A DNA stretch of 64,000 bases from Phaseolus vulgaris (Eukaryota; Streptophyta; Magnoliopsida; Fabales; Fabaceae): positions 7,281,835-7,345,834 of the forward strand of contig NC_023751.2 in the NCBI RefSeq assembly GCF_000499845.2, written 5' to 3'. This document shows positions 49,031 through 64,000 of this stretch, piece after piece. The notes beneath the pieces were generated by a model, which was not told where the DNA came from, did no database searches, and worked only from the letters and a program-made list of their open reading frames with translations. Position 1 is the first letter of the stretch; each line of letters starts with the position of its first letter. The translations under genes and the position numbers were made by a program.

Positions 49031-50288
49031 ATGGAAGAAGCGTGCGAATTTCGAAGTTGGGCAGAATTGATTCCTGATGCCCTAGGGGTGATCTTCACCA
49101 ATCTTTCTCTTCAGGACAGGGTGACGGTGATCCCCAGAGTGTGTAAATCATGGGCTAATGCGGTAACTGGACCCTACTGTTGGCAAGAGATAGACATTAA
49201 GGATTGGAGCAGCCGATGCCAGCCCGACCAACTCGATCGGCTGCTTGAGATGCTTATCAGAAGAAGTTGTGGATCCCTCCGCAAACTCAGTGTTTCTGGT
49301 CTCCAAACTGAGAGCATCTTCACTATTATTGCTGAAAAGTAAGCAGAACTGTTCAATTTTAATTAATTACAAGTAGTTTAAGCTTTAGATAAGGATAGTT
49401 TTCTGATCACTGTTCTAATTGATTACAAGTCTAGCATTAGAATATAAATTTGGCACATTTTATGTTGTTCTAATGCTGCTATTGCTAGTTCACATTAGAT
49501 AGTCTTCAGTTAGTTAAGCTGATATCCTCATTGTGTATATATCTATTGGGTGGAACAAAGTGAAATTAACGATTTAGCTGGATCCAATTAGCCATCTTTC
49601 TTACACAAAATCCTTCTACTCTTTTGCAAGTGCCTGTTCCCTCCAGACTTTGCGACTGCCAAGGAGCAGTATGAGTGATTCCATTGTGGAACAGATTGCT
49701 GGAAGGCTTTCTATGATTTCGTTCTTGGATGTGAGCTACTGTATTAAAATCGGCCCCTACGCGCTTGAGATGATTGGAAAGAACTGCAAACTGCTAGAAG
49801 GGTTGTGTCGAAACATGCATCCGTTGGATACTGCGGGCAAGCCTTATCAAGATGATGAAGCATATGCAATTTCCTCCACAATGCCTAAGCTCAAACATCT
49901 CGAAATGGCCTATCATCTTATCAGCACTTCAGGTGTCCTCCAAATACTTGCGAACTGCCCAAAGCTTGAATTTTTGGATCAAAGGGGATGTTGGGGTGTC
50001 ACATTGGACAACATGTTCTTAAAGCAGAAATTCCCAAAACTGAAGGTTTTGGGGCCTTTTGTTCTTGACACTTATGAGAGTGATGGCTGGGATGATTTCT
50101 CAGATGTGTCAGATGGTTCTGAGTACTTGGCTTGGGACTTTGTGGCCGGTGGCATGGGTGAATACTATGTTGATGATAGTGACAGTTATGATGGAATGTG
50201 GGATGATGAAGGCAGGCTAGATGAGCTTCAGTTCGGGTTTTATGAAGGGATAGAAGATGCAGGAATGTATTGGCCTCCATCTCCATAA
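49031..50288 (+). CDS. FBW2: F-box protein FBW2-like
   Basis: Two coding exons, 49031-49338 and 49631-50288, with a GT/AG intron of 292 bp, encode 321 residues (Arabidopsis FBW2 is very close in size). The F-box is at about residues 8-50 (SWAELIPDALGVIFTNLSLQ, CKSWANAV, CWQEIDI). Leucine-rich repeat-like segments follow: SLQTLRLPRSSMSD and IAGRLSMISFLDVSYCIKIG, then CRNMHPLDTA. The tail is highly acidic with many Asp/Tyr (about residues 250-321). F-box proteins recruit substrates to SCF ubiquitin ligases; FBW2 is known in Arabidopsis to target ARGONAUTE1 for degradation. The splice junction is supported by the resulting AEN-ACSLQTLR reading, matching the family. Polyadenylation signal AATAAA at 50636-50641. 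Orthology is inferred from sequence memory, without a search. Confidence 0.93.
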
Positions 50289-50641
50289 AGCTAGCTGCAT
50301 TACTTGTGATCAATTGTATGCTTTTTTCTACTCTTGTAACTAATGCTTCCTTCTACTTTACTTTTATGTGGTGCCCTATGAATGATGTGTTTTTCCTTGA
50401 GAATTGAAGTAAGTTTGGCTTGCTCTGCCTAGCATATGCATAACTGAGTGGTATTGTTATTGACCTACCTTAGATTTCTTGTTTAAGTAGGCAAAGGAAA
50501 GGGAAGAGAGAGCTCCCTGGTTTCCCATGTTAGAGATCTACATGTAATTGGAACATCTGCCTTATAACCATATTGTACCTTCTTGAAATTATCTGTTTCA
50601 TGAGGTTGCCCAATTGGATTTCGATTTTTTATTCTAATAAA

Positions 50642-53100
50642 TTAACTGCTGAAAATATATAATACCCTGGTTAAATGGTGTTTGATGTAGTTTTTCAATG
50701 TTGTAATGAAGTTAAAAATATATAAAATAACCTTGAAGTGGATAAGTTTTTGGATTTGAGAAACACTTGCTGAGATCCCGTGCTATACTTGTACGATTAA
50801 TTATCAAATTTCCAACCTTCTTCGAAAACGACCCTTGAATAAATTTTGGTGATTCGTGATTTTGCTGTTTTCACTTCATGGATTTAATTAAGCATGGAAA
50901 AGGAGGACTTTTTTCCGTGGACTTGCATTGTTGCGTCTGTATGAGTCAACACCACACCTGTCTTACTAAGCTGGTGCTGTCATCAAATTCATGCATTCAC
51001 GTATTCATCAAATCGGAGTCATTGAATCAGGTCAGGTAACAAATGAATGCCTTGCGTGAAAACAGGAACTGGTAGCTTTTGTTTATGTTCCTTGTTCGTT
51101 TCTAAACTTGATGTGTGTTTGGTTCTCACGTTTACCATACTATTAAATGAATGGAAAAGGCAGAAGCTATTTTCCTTTGTATAGAACCGATGCGTCTAAC
51201 TCGCAAGATACAAAACCAAATACACACTTTTTGGGGGGCGGGGTGTACAACATGCTGCTTATTTGAAGTTTTATTTGGGAGATCAAAATTTAAGTTGTCC
51301 ATTTTTATTCAATAATTTTGATATACCAGTTGTGTGAATGTGTTAAAAATGGTGTCTATAATAAACTCTCTAAATTGTGAGGAAAGGTGGGATAAAAAAA
51401 GATAAAGAGGAAGTGAGTAAACACTGTATAAACTAGTGAAATATATATAAAAATTTCCAAGTTGTTTATATGAAGAAAAATAAAAAAGTATAAAGAAGAG
51501 GAAATATTTTCTTATACTCATATTTGATTCTTATATGATAAAAAGTAAAGACAGTTTAGTCAGTATAATAAAATTTTATCTTCTCTTTCAGTCTCCTTGT
51601 TTTTCTTCATAGTTTAGAGACAATAACATATACATGGGTCTCATGACATTTTCTATTTTATCTCCTCGCATTTTAAGGTAAGACTTTTTTGACATATTTT
51701 AGTTATGCGTATTACTTGGTACTTGAAAAAACATACAAAAGATTGAGTCGGTGTGTTCAAACACATATGCTTCTCTCCCTTTGCAAAATATCCCCAAAAC
51801 TATGCTTAACTAAACTAGTTGTTAATAAACAGATGATGAGCTGAGGACAACATTTAACAGACATAATTATAATGAAAGATTTTAAATATAGTAAAATGAT
51901 AACCTAGTTTGATATTATCTTAAACATTTTATTAATTATTCTGGTATATATATAGGTAGTGTTGCAGAGAATCACTCATAATATATAATTTACATGCCGT
52001 TAAAATAGAATTTCATTCTCTGCGGTTATGAAAAATAGAATAGAATAGAATCGAGATTCGTGAACACCAAAATATAAGAGAAACATGCTGAAAGGTACTT
52101 CCATGGCAGAAGAAGGAGTTGCCGTGACTGTTTGCTTTGTTACCTTTTTTTTAACCTTCAAAATTCAAATGATAGAGGATAGCATTGCAGTGAAAAAGAT
52201 GATTTTTTTACTGGGTTTGGTAAACTGAAACAACATGTGTATCAGTTGCCGTACTTTATTCTCTGGGCCCATAGAATAGAATTCATTGCACTGTAGAATA
52301 CACAACTACATATACTCATTCATATGCTTTTCATATTTATTTCTCTATTTATTTTTACAAAGAAGTAACACCCTAGTTGAGAATACTTACAGTATTTATC
52401 TATTTATTTATTATGAGAGGCTTGATGCTGTTTTTTAAGTCAGATTTCTAAGTTTCTGATGTATAAAAATAGCACATCAGTTTTTCCCAAACAAATAATC
52501 ACACAAAATTTCAGCATCCAGGTAAGAAACAATGATATCATACTTTCTCAGAATGTGCCAGACCAAAGCAAAATCATAAACTCACTAGATAGCTTCCTTA
52601 ACCGTGTGTGGTTTACTCAGTGAATCAAATTAGTGTAATTGTTATGAACCAAATGATTGCCAAGAGTTTAAAAAGGTTTTTGGTGAAGCGTTTCTCATGT
52701 TCTCATTTCTCACGGCAATCGAGTAGAAAAAAGAGGGACCGTGAATATCTGTATGATTCATGCACTTTTAATGTTGTGTGATGATTCCGGGAATGTCCCC
52801 AGTGGATCTTTGTTCATACTTCATATTATTAATATGCTGTTACATTCTTTAGTATTTGTTTACCATCCATCCACATAATTAAAGTATTAGTTCTCCCTAG
52901 GTTGAATTAATTAACTTGTGTGCTACACGGTAGCTAGTAGTCACATGATTACATGTGATAATGTTTTTGGATCTTGCAGAGACTATTGTGATTTCAATTT
53001 ATCCTTTGAAACTTGTGTCCGACCATTATTTTGGAGACTTCAGATAATGCCATTAAAGTTGGTGCAGCACGTGCTTAAGAAGTTGAGAATTAATTAACTA
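50642..53100. other. Intergenic DNA
   Basis: No gene or repeat recognised. The low-complexity open frame at 51309-51521 (-) is unlikely to be real. Confidence 0.5.
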
Positions 53101-53104
53101 ATGA

Positions 53105-53460
53105 GGGTATTTGTTATGGCACAGTTTGTGGTTTGGGTGCAAAAGCTAGCTGAAAAAGATGGTGATTATAATTGGAAGTGGTTATTTTTTGATGGCTAGC
53201 AGCTTTAATAAATTCGATTTCTGAGTTTTCCTGGTTGTGAATTACAAGGAGGAGGTTTTGTTTGTCCTGATTGTCCAATTGTGAAGCCAGGGTTTCCAGG
53301 ACCACCAAATGCAGAGTCCTCAGTTTCACATATCTGGTGCCTGTTGCTTCATCACAGATTAGATCCTCTGGAATATACAACTTTTCCATCGAATATGAGG
53401 TGCTGCTGCATAATGCTCATCATCAAATAGCCAGTGGTCCCACTTTCTTTTCCACTTAAA
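53105..53460 (-). other. Base-balanced segment with a 91-codon minus-strand frame, unrecognised
   Basis: The frame 53389-53114 (-) starts MEKLYIPEDLICDEATG. Alternative frames over the same DNA also stay open for 30-50 codons (for example DSAFGGPGNPGFTIGQSG). The segment could be an exon of an unrecognised gene, a small peptide gene or a pseudogene piece. I do not recognise any domain. Confidence 0.25.
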
Positions 53461-55529
53461 CTCACATAACATGCATAACATAACACCTTCAAACACTTGT
53501 AAACACACTTACACCAAACATATATCAAATTACTCTTTTCATCTTCAAGTAATGTAAAGGTTATATGAGATGAAAATGAAAGATATGATTGAAGGGTAGA
53601 TGATAGGGTGTGAGACCTGACATGTCTCTCATGGTGGAAATTTTCCAACAGGTGACATTTTGTTTTTCTTCCTTGTTTTCCCTCCTTCCTTTTCCCAAAC
53701 TACCCTTCTTTTCCATTTCCACGTGTTCCCTTCTCTTCGCCATTCTTCTCCTTCTGTCGCCATCACAGAAAAAAAAAAAAAAATTGAAGCAGGAAAAAAA
53801 TCACATCCAAATCAATTTAAATTGGAAAGAGCCCCCACAAATTCAAGTACACTAATGTCATAATGGGTTTATGGGCTCCTTTTTTATCGCGAGGAATAAT
53901 CATATATAGCATTTATCTCCCTTAAATTATTATTGTCATTTATACTCTTATTGTTCATCAGATAAAATAGAAGAAGATTGTGGAATAAGCTTCAATGATT
54001 GTAAGCCTTGAAATTAAGAGAGAGAGTAAGTGGTTTATAAAATGCATTTTCTACTCTAATTAAGGGACAACTTAGCATGATAATTAGAATTAGAGTGAGA
54101 ACTAATTTGAGTCTAAATTCTCAATATTAATTTCTCCAACCACCAATAAATATATCCTTGTTTGCTTGCTCACACCATTAATTCCGTCTTCTTTTGTTTA
54201 ACTTGGTTCAAATTCAAATCCAATCTTAGTTGTTACTTTTAGCTTTTTCCAGTTCTTGTCACATTAATTTCAATTTGGAGAGGGAATTTTTGGTCTCAAA
54301 AGGTTTGATTTCAAATTTATATGGAAATTTTGGGGTTTTGGTTCCTGGGGTTTCAAATTGAAGCTTTAGAAATTTTAAACCTTAGGATTGTTATTATTTT
54401 CCTTTTCGGGATATCAGTATTTAATTTTTTAAGTACTATACATGTGAAAACTGATTTTTTTATTTATTTATGGGTTTTGAATTTGAGATGCAAAAGAGTT
54501 TTAAAATTCAAAATACATTTCCTTTTATTTGGATTGTTGGTATTGGACATGTCTATTTGCAATTCCATGAACCAGTTCATGTTCCTTCTTTATCATCTGC
54601 ATCATTTTCCTAATTCAATACAAATTATCTACCCCCATTAATAATGCAATTCCTCACACTTCCATCTCCGTTTCTGTGCTTTATAAGAATCCTAACTTTA
54701 ATAAATAAATATATAAACAATCCTTCAATCTCTACCAATAATCAAAATGACTAAACAAAGTGAAAGGAGTAAGAAAAAAAATAACATATTTTCCAACCAT
54801 TTTTAAAAGGTAAGAAATGCACACGAGGAGGTGAAAGAATTTGTCCCTATTCCCCTGTTTTCATATTATTTTTTACATATGTATCAATCACGCATCATGT
54901 TACACTGATTATAAAGTGAAAGTTAACTTATTAATGCCACGTCAATAAATTAACACCATCTATTTGAAAAATTAACATGAAAAATAGATGTTGTTTTACT
55001 ATAATAATTTTTAATTTTCTATTTTGATATTTTTTAATTATTGTACATCATAGATTTTTATGAGTTCAAAAAGGTATTCTAACTTAATATAGTTTTATCT
55101 TTACTCTCTATGCAAATAGACATTAAAGAGAAACTAATTTATGTGTAAAAGTTTGATAATAATCATCAAATCAACTTTTCTAATGTTGCGCGATCAAGTT
55201 TTCTTATATTAAAGAGTTCAACCATTATGTGTGTGAACAATAAACTATTGAGATTGAAGTATTAAAATAAAAATATAATCATTAAACAATTGACTGGGAG
55301 AAAATCAAGTTCAATAGAACATTTGACTAATATTTTAATCTCAAAAGTTTTATTGTTTTTAAGCTTTATATGATGATTGATATTAATTGTTTTCATGTTC
55401 CAATCCAATATAAATTAGTGGTCTAAAAGAGAGATGGGTTTTAAACTATAAAATTAGAATGGATAATTTATCCTAAGGTGTAAATACTACCAAAAAAAAA
55501 AAAACATAATGAAATTGCGATGTAAAACA
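53461..55529. other. AT-rich intergenic DNA
   Basis: The hydrophobic open frame at 54321-54641 (+) is Phe/Leu-rich low-complexity sequence with no recognisable domain. No gene called. Confidence 0.45.
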
Positions 55530-55880
55530 TTTGTTTTTTCTGCGCCTACCTAATATCTATGTAATATTTTTGAATTACATAATAATTTGAAAGTTTTCTT
55601 TCAAATTCATAATTAGCTTTCGGATTATATAATTAGAATATAATCTTGTTTATATGTATGATTAGTTTCTATATTGTATAATCTGAAAAAAAAATTAACT
55701 TTTAAATTACGTAATTCAGAAGTTTTTTTTCAAATACATGTTCAGATTACATAATTCGGAAACTACTTTATAAAAATGGTACAGAAAAGGATAAAAATGT
55801 ATTTTCACATTTTATATGGATGACAGAAAAACATAAGAATGTGCAGGAAGAAAAAGGAAAAAACAGTCTTGTTTTTAACA
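55530..55880. mobile_element. MITE-like inverted-repeat element, copy 2
   Basis: Right end, reverse complemented, is AGACTGTTTTTTCC...TTCTTCCTGCACATTC then TTATGTTTTTCTGTCATCC. This matches the left edge of the element at 4255. The interior has GGATTATATAATTAGAA and TTCAGATTACATAATTCGG phrases, as in copy 1. Boundaries approximate. Confidence 0.5.
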
Positions 55881-56014
55881 TGTTAATTCATCTATATTAA
55901 TGGGGATGGACAATAGGTACAAACACCATATGGGTTTATTGCTTTTGGGTAAACATAGTATGGGCTTATAATATAAAGCCTTGTGGCTTTTCAATTAAAC
56001 TGGGTTTTAGCAAG

Positions 56015-56430
56015 ACCCTTTCTACCTGCACCTCCAAAGTTTTTTGTGGCATTACCATACTTCTTAAAATACTAAAAATACATTTTATTTATTGATATTT
56101 TTTTATTTTGGAAATGAAGGTTCCTTTAAAAAAAATATATAAATTATAGAATCTAAAAGATAAATATGAGAATCCATTCTAAATTCTATAATCAGAAATG
56201 TATTTTTTGAAGAATTTTTTTTTTTGTTATATTATATAAAAATATTTTCAGATCTAAAAATAATTTTTTAATTTTACAATCTTAGAGGTATAAACAGAAA
56301 AAAATACATTTCTAGATTATAGAATTCAGAATGTATTTTTAAAGGATAAAATGGTCTTTTTATTCCTAATCTACGGAGTATAAGGAGAAGTTATGGAATT
56401 GTAGAAAGAAATAGCCTTTTAACAATTGCT
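56015..56430. mobile_element. MITE-like inverted-repeat element, copy 3
   Basis: Foldback structure: AATCCATTCTAAATTCTATAATCAGAAATGTATT on the left pairs in pattern with the reverse complement of TACATTTCTAGATTATAGAA and TTCAGAATGTATT on the right. Ends CTTTCTACCTGCACCTCC and (reverse complement) TTTCTTTCTACAATTCCAT relate it loosely to copies 1 and 2. Confidence 0.5.
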
Positions 56431-56739
56431 AAAAGTGGTAATTTGGGCTGCATGAGATACACTACTCCAACTACTAGGACCCATTGATATTCCCAACCTA
56501 AATTCACAACTAATTTTTACTAATTTTTTTTTATGTTTCTTCCTGTACTCCATCAAAATTCTTTATGCATCCTATCAATCTTAAAAAACAACTTTATCCC
56601 TTTTAAAAAACGACTTATTTCAAAAAATTCCAGACATTTATTTTTGGAATTTATAAATATATTCTCTGAAAAACGTTTTCTGAAATTTTCAAAAAGTTTT
56701 TTTTTTTACTTGTATGGATGTCAGGGTTGTCGTGTACTT

Positions 56740-57170
56740 AGCTGTCCAATTTTTCAAATCTCTCTTCCTCTTTGTGTGCTTCGATCGGTCGGCGGGGTAC
56801 CTGTGATTGCACTCCGACGCTCAAGTCAGTGCTAGTGTTTAGTTAGGTTTCTCTGATATTATGAAAATGTACCTTTTCCCCCTTTCAGAAGTTCCTTTAG
56901 TAGGTTGACTTGGGTCTTGACTGTGTGGACCAAGTAACCGATTACTAGAGACATGTTTAGTGGTCTCTGGGTCGTGCCTGGTGGTTTTCTGAAATCAAGG
57001 AAGTGTTTTACAAAATGTGTTTGACTTATTCAACAAAAGTTGTAACCGTTTATTTTTCACGTGTAACCATGTTCATTATTTAATTAAATTATTTAATGTG
57101 CACCCTTCGGTCGTCCGCTGCAGACCGGTACACTTTTTGAAAGGAATTCTGAAATGTGTATAATATTTCG
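56740..57170. mobile_element. Probable LTR-retrotransposon remnant sharing a 37-bp phrase with 34601-34637
   Basis: 56794-56830 repeats the GGGGTACCTGTGATTG...ACTCCGACGCTCAAGTCAG phrase almost exactly. The following ~340 bp are base-balanced (TCGGTCGTCCGCTGCAGACC near 57106). No borders or coding domains found. Confidence 0.4.
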
Positions 57171-59960
57171 AAACGAGACTGAAGGTACATTTTGGTCATT
57201 TTACCTATATGATGAAGTGTAGGAAGAACTTTGACGGGTGCAAGGAAAAAAAACCCTCATTTTTTCATGAAATATTCATTTACCAAAATACCTTGTGAAA
57301 ATATGTTTGCTTACATATTTAATTTACACCTAATACATAGAATAGTACGTTTTTATTGCAGCGTGAATAAGATCTTCTTTAAGAAGAGAGAGCAGTAGGG
57401 ACAAGGGAGGTAATTTTCATAGGTTGGAGGTTCAAATAGCATAGATGGCAGTACCAATAGTAACCTCCTTAGTTTATAATATGGGCTCCATAAATTGTTG
57501 GGCCACGGAATCATTGTTTGTACACTATTATTATTATAATCATTATTATTGCCATTAAATGTATTACGCTATTGTTGAAAAAAAAAACCCTATGTAAACA
57601 TTTTTCTATAAATTGATGCATGAAAGCTTTTAAAACTACTATACTTAAATATAAAATAAAATAATTACGCTTTAAAATGAAATTAATCTAAATTCGTTGG
57701 TCTTTACATTTTAGATGCAATTAATTATATAATATTTACATTAATATAAAATATGTATTTTATGATTTTCTTCGATAATATATTAGACACTAAATATTGA
57801 AAAATATATTAATAATTATATAATAAATGTTGATATATTGATAATTTTGTACTATGTTACAATTAAAAAGATAATATTTTATTAAAATTAAGTAATATTT
57901 TAGTATTTTATAGATTAAATTAGATTTATAAATTGATGTCTTTTTAAACATGCAGTTAAAAGAATATTTTTCTTTTGAATATATTTATATTTATTTCACT
58001 ACAATATAATACAAGTGCCATTTTTTAACTATAGCTATTCTAGAATTGTCATTTTCCTTTTACTTATACAAAATGTCTTGGGTATATTTGTAAGTACAAT
58101 ATTTTTGCAACCATTTATTTAAACACTAATTAATTCACAAAATTTATGGTTGAGCTCGAGGTCAAACTTCATATAATACAATTAGTTGTTTTTCTTTTTA
58201 TATTTTAGTAAATTTGAGAAAATTTGAAAGGGAAGTGTAAAGAAAATTAAGGTGATTGGATTAAGGTAAATAAAGTGAAAAGTATAAGAAAAGTTTATGA
58301 GTAATGTGATGAGTAGATTGAAATTATATTTTTAATTGATAAAAATGTAACTTTACAAATTTACTTTTAAAAATTGTTAAAAAATTAATTTTATTTATTT
58401 ATTTATAAATTATAAGTAATTTTAATTAAAATATTTATAATTATAAATATTTGATAAAAATTTATTTTTATATTAAATAATATTATTATTTTTATCTTTA
58501 CTTTTTTGCAATTAATATAATTATTATATAAATATAATTCTTTATTATTAAAAAATAAATTTATTTTTTATTTATAATTTATTATATATATTATTATTAA
58601 TTATGTTATTTTGTAATAATTATTTTTTATAATTTTGATTATATTTTTTATATTTAAATTGTAATTCTATTTTAAATATAAATTATAATAATTTAAGTTT
58701 AAAATAAAAAGGTAAAAAGTAGATTATAACTAATTAATTAAATAAATATTTCTTCACAATTTTTCTAAGAAAGTTTTGAATGCAATTTTTTTTTATTTTC
58801 ATGTTTTTTAAAGTTTCTTACATTGGTTTTCACATTTTCATTGTACACAGTAAAAAGATTTACTTATCTCATAAACCAACGAGACCTTAGAGATTTATAA
58901 TCTTTCTTTATACATACAAATTTTGTTTCAGTTTTATATTAATTTTACGTTAATTTGCTTTGTGGAAAAACAGAAGACTGAGAACTTTAATATTTATAAT
59001 TATAGTATGTAATATTATTTAAATATTTATCTCCTTTCATTGATTATTCTATTAAACATTCTGATATTTAGGGGTATAATTCCAGTAAAGTATATTGTGT
59101 AATTTTTAGGAAGTTATTATTCCAGGTGTTATGTTGTTGAAATTTTAAAACATGAATAGAGCATAGTAAGAATTTAACATGTGACCAGAGACTTTAAGAC
59201 TCACAATAAATAATTATTGTAATTTATTAGTTCATTACATTGTAATTTATTAGTTCATTACATTTTAATTAGAATGTAGTTGTGTTGGTGATAGTTTATT
59301 GAAGGATGATATTGAGATTCCACAAGTTAAGGTGAGTTGTATGTTGCCGAGAAAAAAAAAACGTGAATGGTATGTTGAGAACAATATTCCCCTATTGGAG
59401 ATTAATTTCAACACTGTTTTCAAATTAATATTTTTGTAAAATACAAACAATCAAAGATAAATTCAAACTTAAAAGAAGAAATCATTATTGTTTGAAAATT
59501 ATTTAATTGCATTGCTATAACTATAAGTATCAAACTTTGTCTTTCTATATTTCTTTTATAAGAATGGGACCCTGTTTTTAAATGTATGTACAAAACAAAG
59601 CAAATTAATAGATCATTTCATCATGTAATTACTTTCTTCTTCTTTTTTCTCTTTTGAGATAAATTAATTACGTACAAATCTTGCAGCTATTTTTAGTTTC
59701 CTTTAAATATAGAATTTTTCTCACTTAAACATCATCTAAATATTTTTTTTTTATCTGTAAAACGCTATTTGTCAAATATCAGAATAAAAAATTTAAAATT
59801 AAAGAAATAAAAAGGAAGAAAACATTTGTCTTAAAACACATATATTTAATTTTATTTCCAATAAAAATGTTTTTCTGGATTAAACATTTCATGAGTATCC
59901 ATTGTGTTAAACCATGGTTAATTAATTGAGTACAATAATTGAATCCAAAACCATGGAAGC
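57171..59960. other. Very AT-rich intergenic DNA
   Basis: Almost entirely A/T from about 57540 to 58800. No gene, RNA or recognised repeat. Confidence 0.6.
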
Positions 59961-59969
59961 CGCAGTCTA

Positions 59970-60204
59970 ACCCAGGTAGCAAAGCCTCTGACTTACCAGT
60001 TGCCCAGCTACTACCCTGATAAATTTTAGACGAAAATACCCTTTCCCAACAACCCCTCTCTCTCCTTTATAAAAGCCCTGCTCCTCTTATGGAAGTGTAT
60101 ATGAGAAAACCATCATCTCTCTCTTTCTCTCTCTAGGTCTGCGACTAGACCCTGTGTGTGTGTCTCTATCTGTCACCGTGAGAGATCCTATACACACAAC
60201 CGCA
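59970..60204 (+). promoter_or_regulatory. DAHP synthase core promoter and 5' leader
   Basis: TATAAAA at 60068-60074 lies about 130 bp before the ATG, giving a start near 60100 and a ~100-nt leader with a CT tract (60115-60136). Upstream, 59970-60015 has several C/A-rich MYB-site-like motifs (ACTTACCAG, GCTACTACCC, and CCAGGTAGC, whose complement holds GCTACC). They resemble the AC elements of phenylpropanoid/shikimate gene promoters. The motif reading is tentative. Confidence 0.55.

Positions 60205-64000
<3,796 letters not shown>

Noticed and set aside
50490..50530. AGAGAGAGCTCCCTGG near the FBW2 3' flank, considered as a miR319-like site
   Set aside because: No matching star arm or hairpin precursor nearby and only a short resemblance.
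54321..54641. 106-residue hydrophobic open frame
   Set aside because: Phe/Leu-rich low-complexity translation from T-rich DNA, no domain, no promoter or splice context.

Overview
This is a nuclear window from a flowering plant, most likely a papilionoid legume of the Phaseolus/Vigna type. The evidence is an AT-rich intergenic background, spliced genes with GT/AG introns and CT-rich leaders, plant-only gene families, an intron-bearing elongator tRNA-Met, and dense plant transposon debris (CACTA, Mutator-like, hAT-like, copia, gypsy-type LTR). The dicot/plant call is firm. The legume call is inference from repeat and protein resemblance and was not tested by search.

Four protein-coding genes are convincing, all on the + strand: (1) a single-RRM RNA-binding protein of the RBM24/ARP1-like plant family (16340-20415, six exons, with an alternative stop from intron retention); (2) an intronless EXORDIUM/PHI-1-like secreted protein (41662-42618); (3) an FBW2-type F-box protein (49031-50288, two coding exons, probable spliced 5' leader); (4) a plastid class II DAHP synthase, first enzyme of the shikimate pathway (60205 to beyond the window end, five exons seen). 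One tRNA gene (elongator Met, with an 11-nt intron) lies at 2520-2604 on the - strand. The four genes have unrelated roles and do not form a pathway cluster.

Broken genes: a UDP-glycosyltransferase (UGT85-like) pseudogene at 27400-28950 (-), a decayed fragment of a second EXORDIUM-like gene at 44485-44612, and exon pieces of a BRAP2/BRIZ-type RING E3 ligase captured inside a Mutator-like element at 7510-9225.

Layout: 1-13.5 kb is intergenic with the tRNA, tandem repeats, three CACTA hairpin elements (one invaded by a copia LTR), the Pack-MULE and a probable solo LTR. 14-20.4 kb is the RRM gene. 20.4-41 kb is repeat-dominated: a hAT-like element carrying a 26-bp GC/CpG-rich minisatellite, the UGT pseudogene, a second TIR element with 192-bp internal repeats, ~250-bp tandem repeats, and an inverted copia composite. 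41-50.6 kb holds the EXORDIUM-like and FBW2 genes. 50.6-60 kb is AT-rich with small inverted-repeat elements. 60-64 kb is the DAHP synthase gene.

The most interesting items are the Pack-MULE with intron-containing E3-ligase fragments, the GC minisatellite inside a TSD-flanked element, the alternative 3' end of the RRM gene, and the head-to-head copia rearrangement whose LTR family is also nested in a CACTA element 26 kb away. I saw no convincing new multi-gene system.
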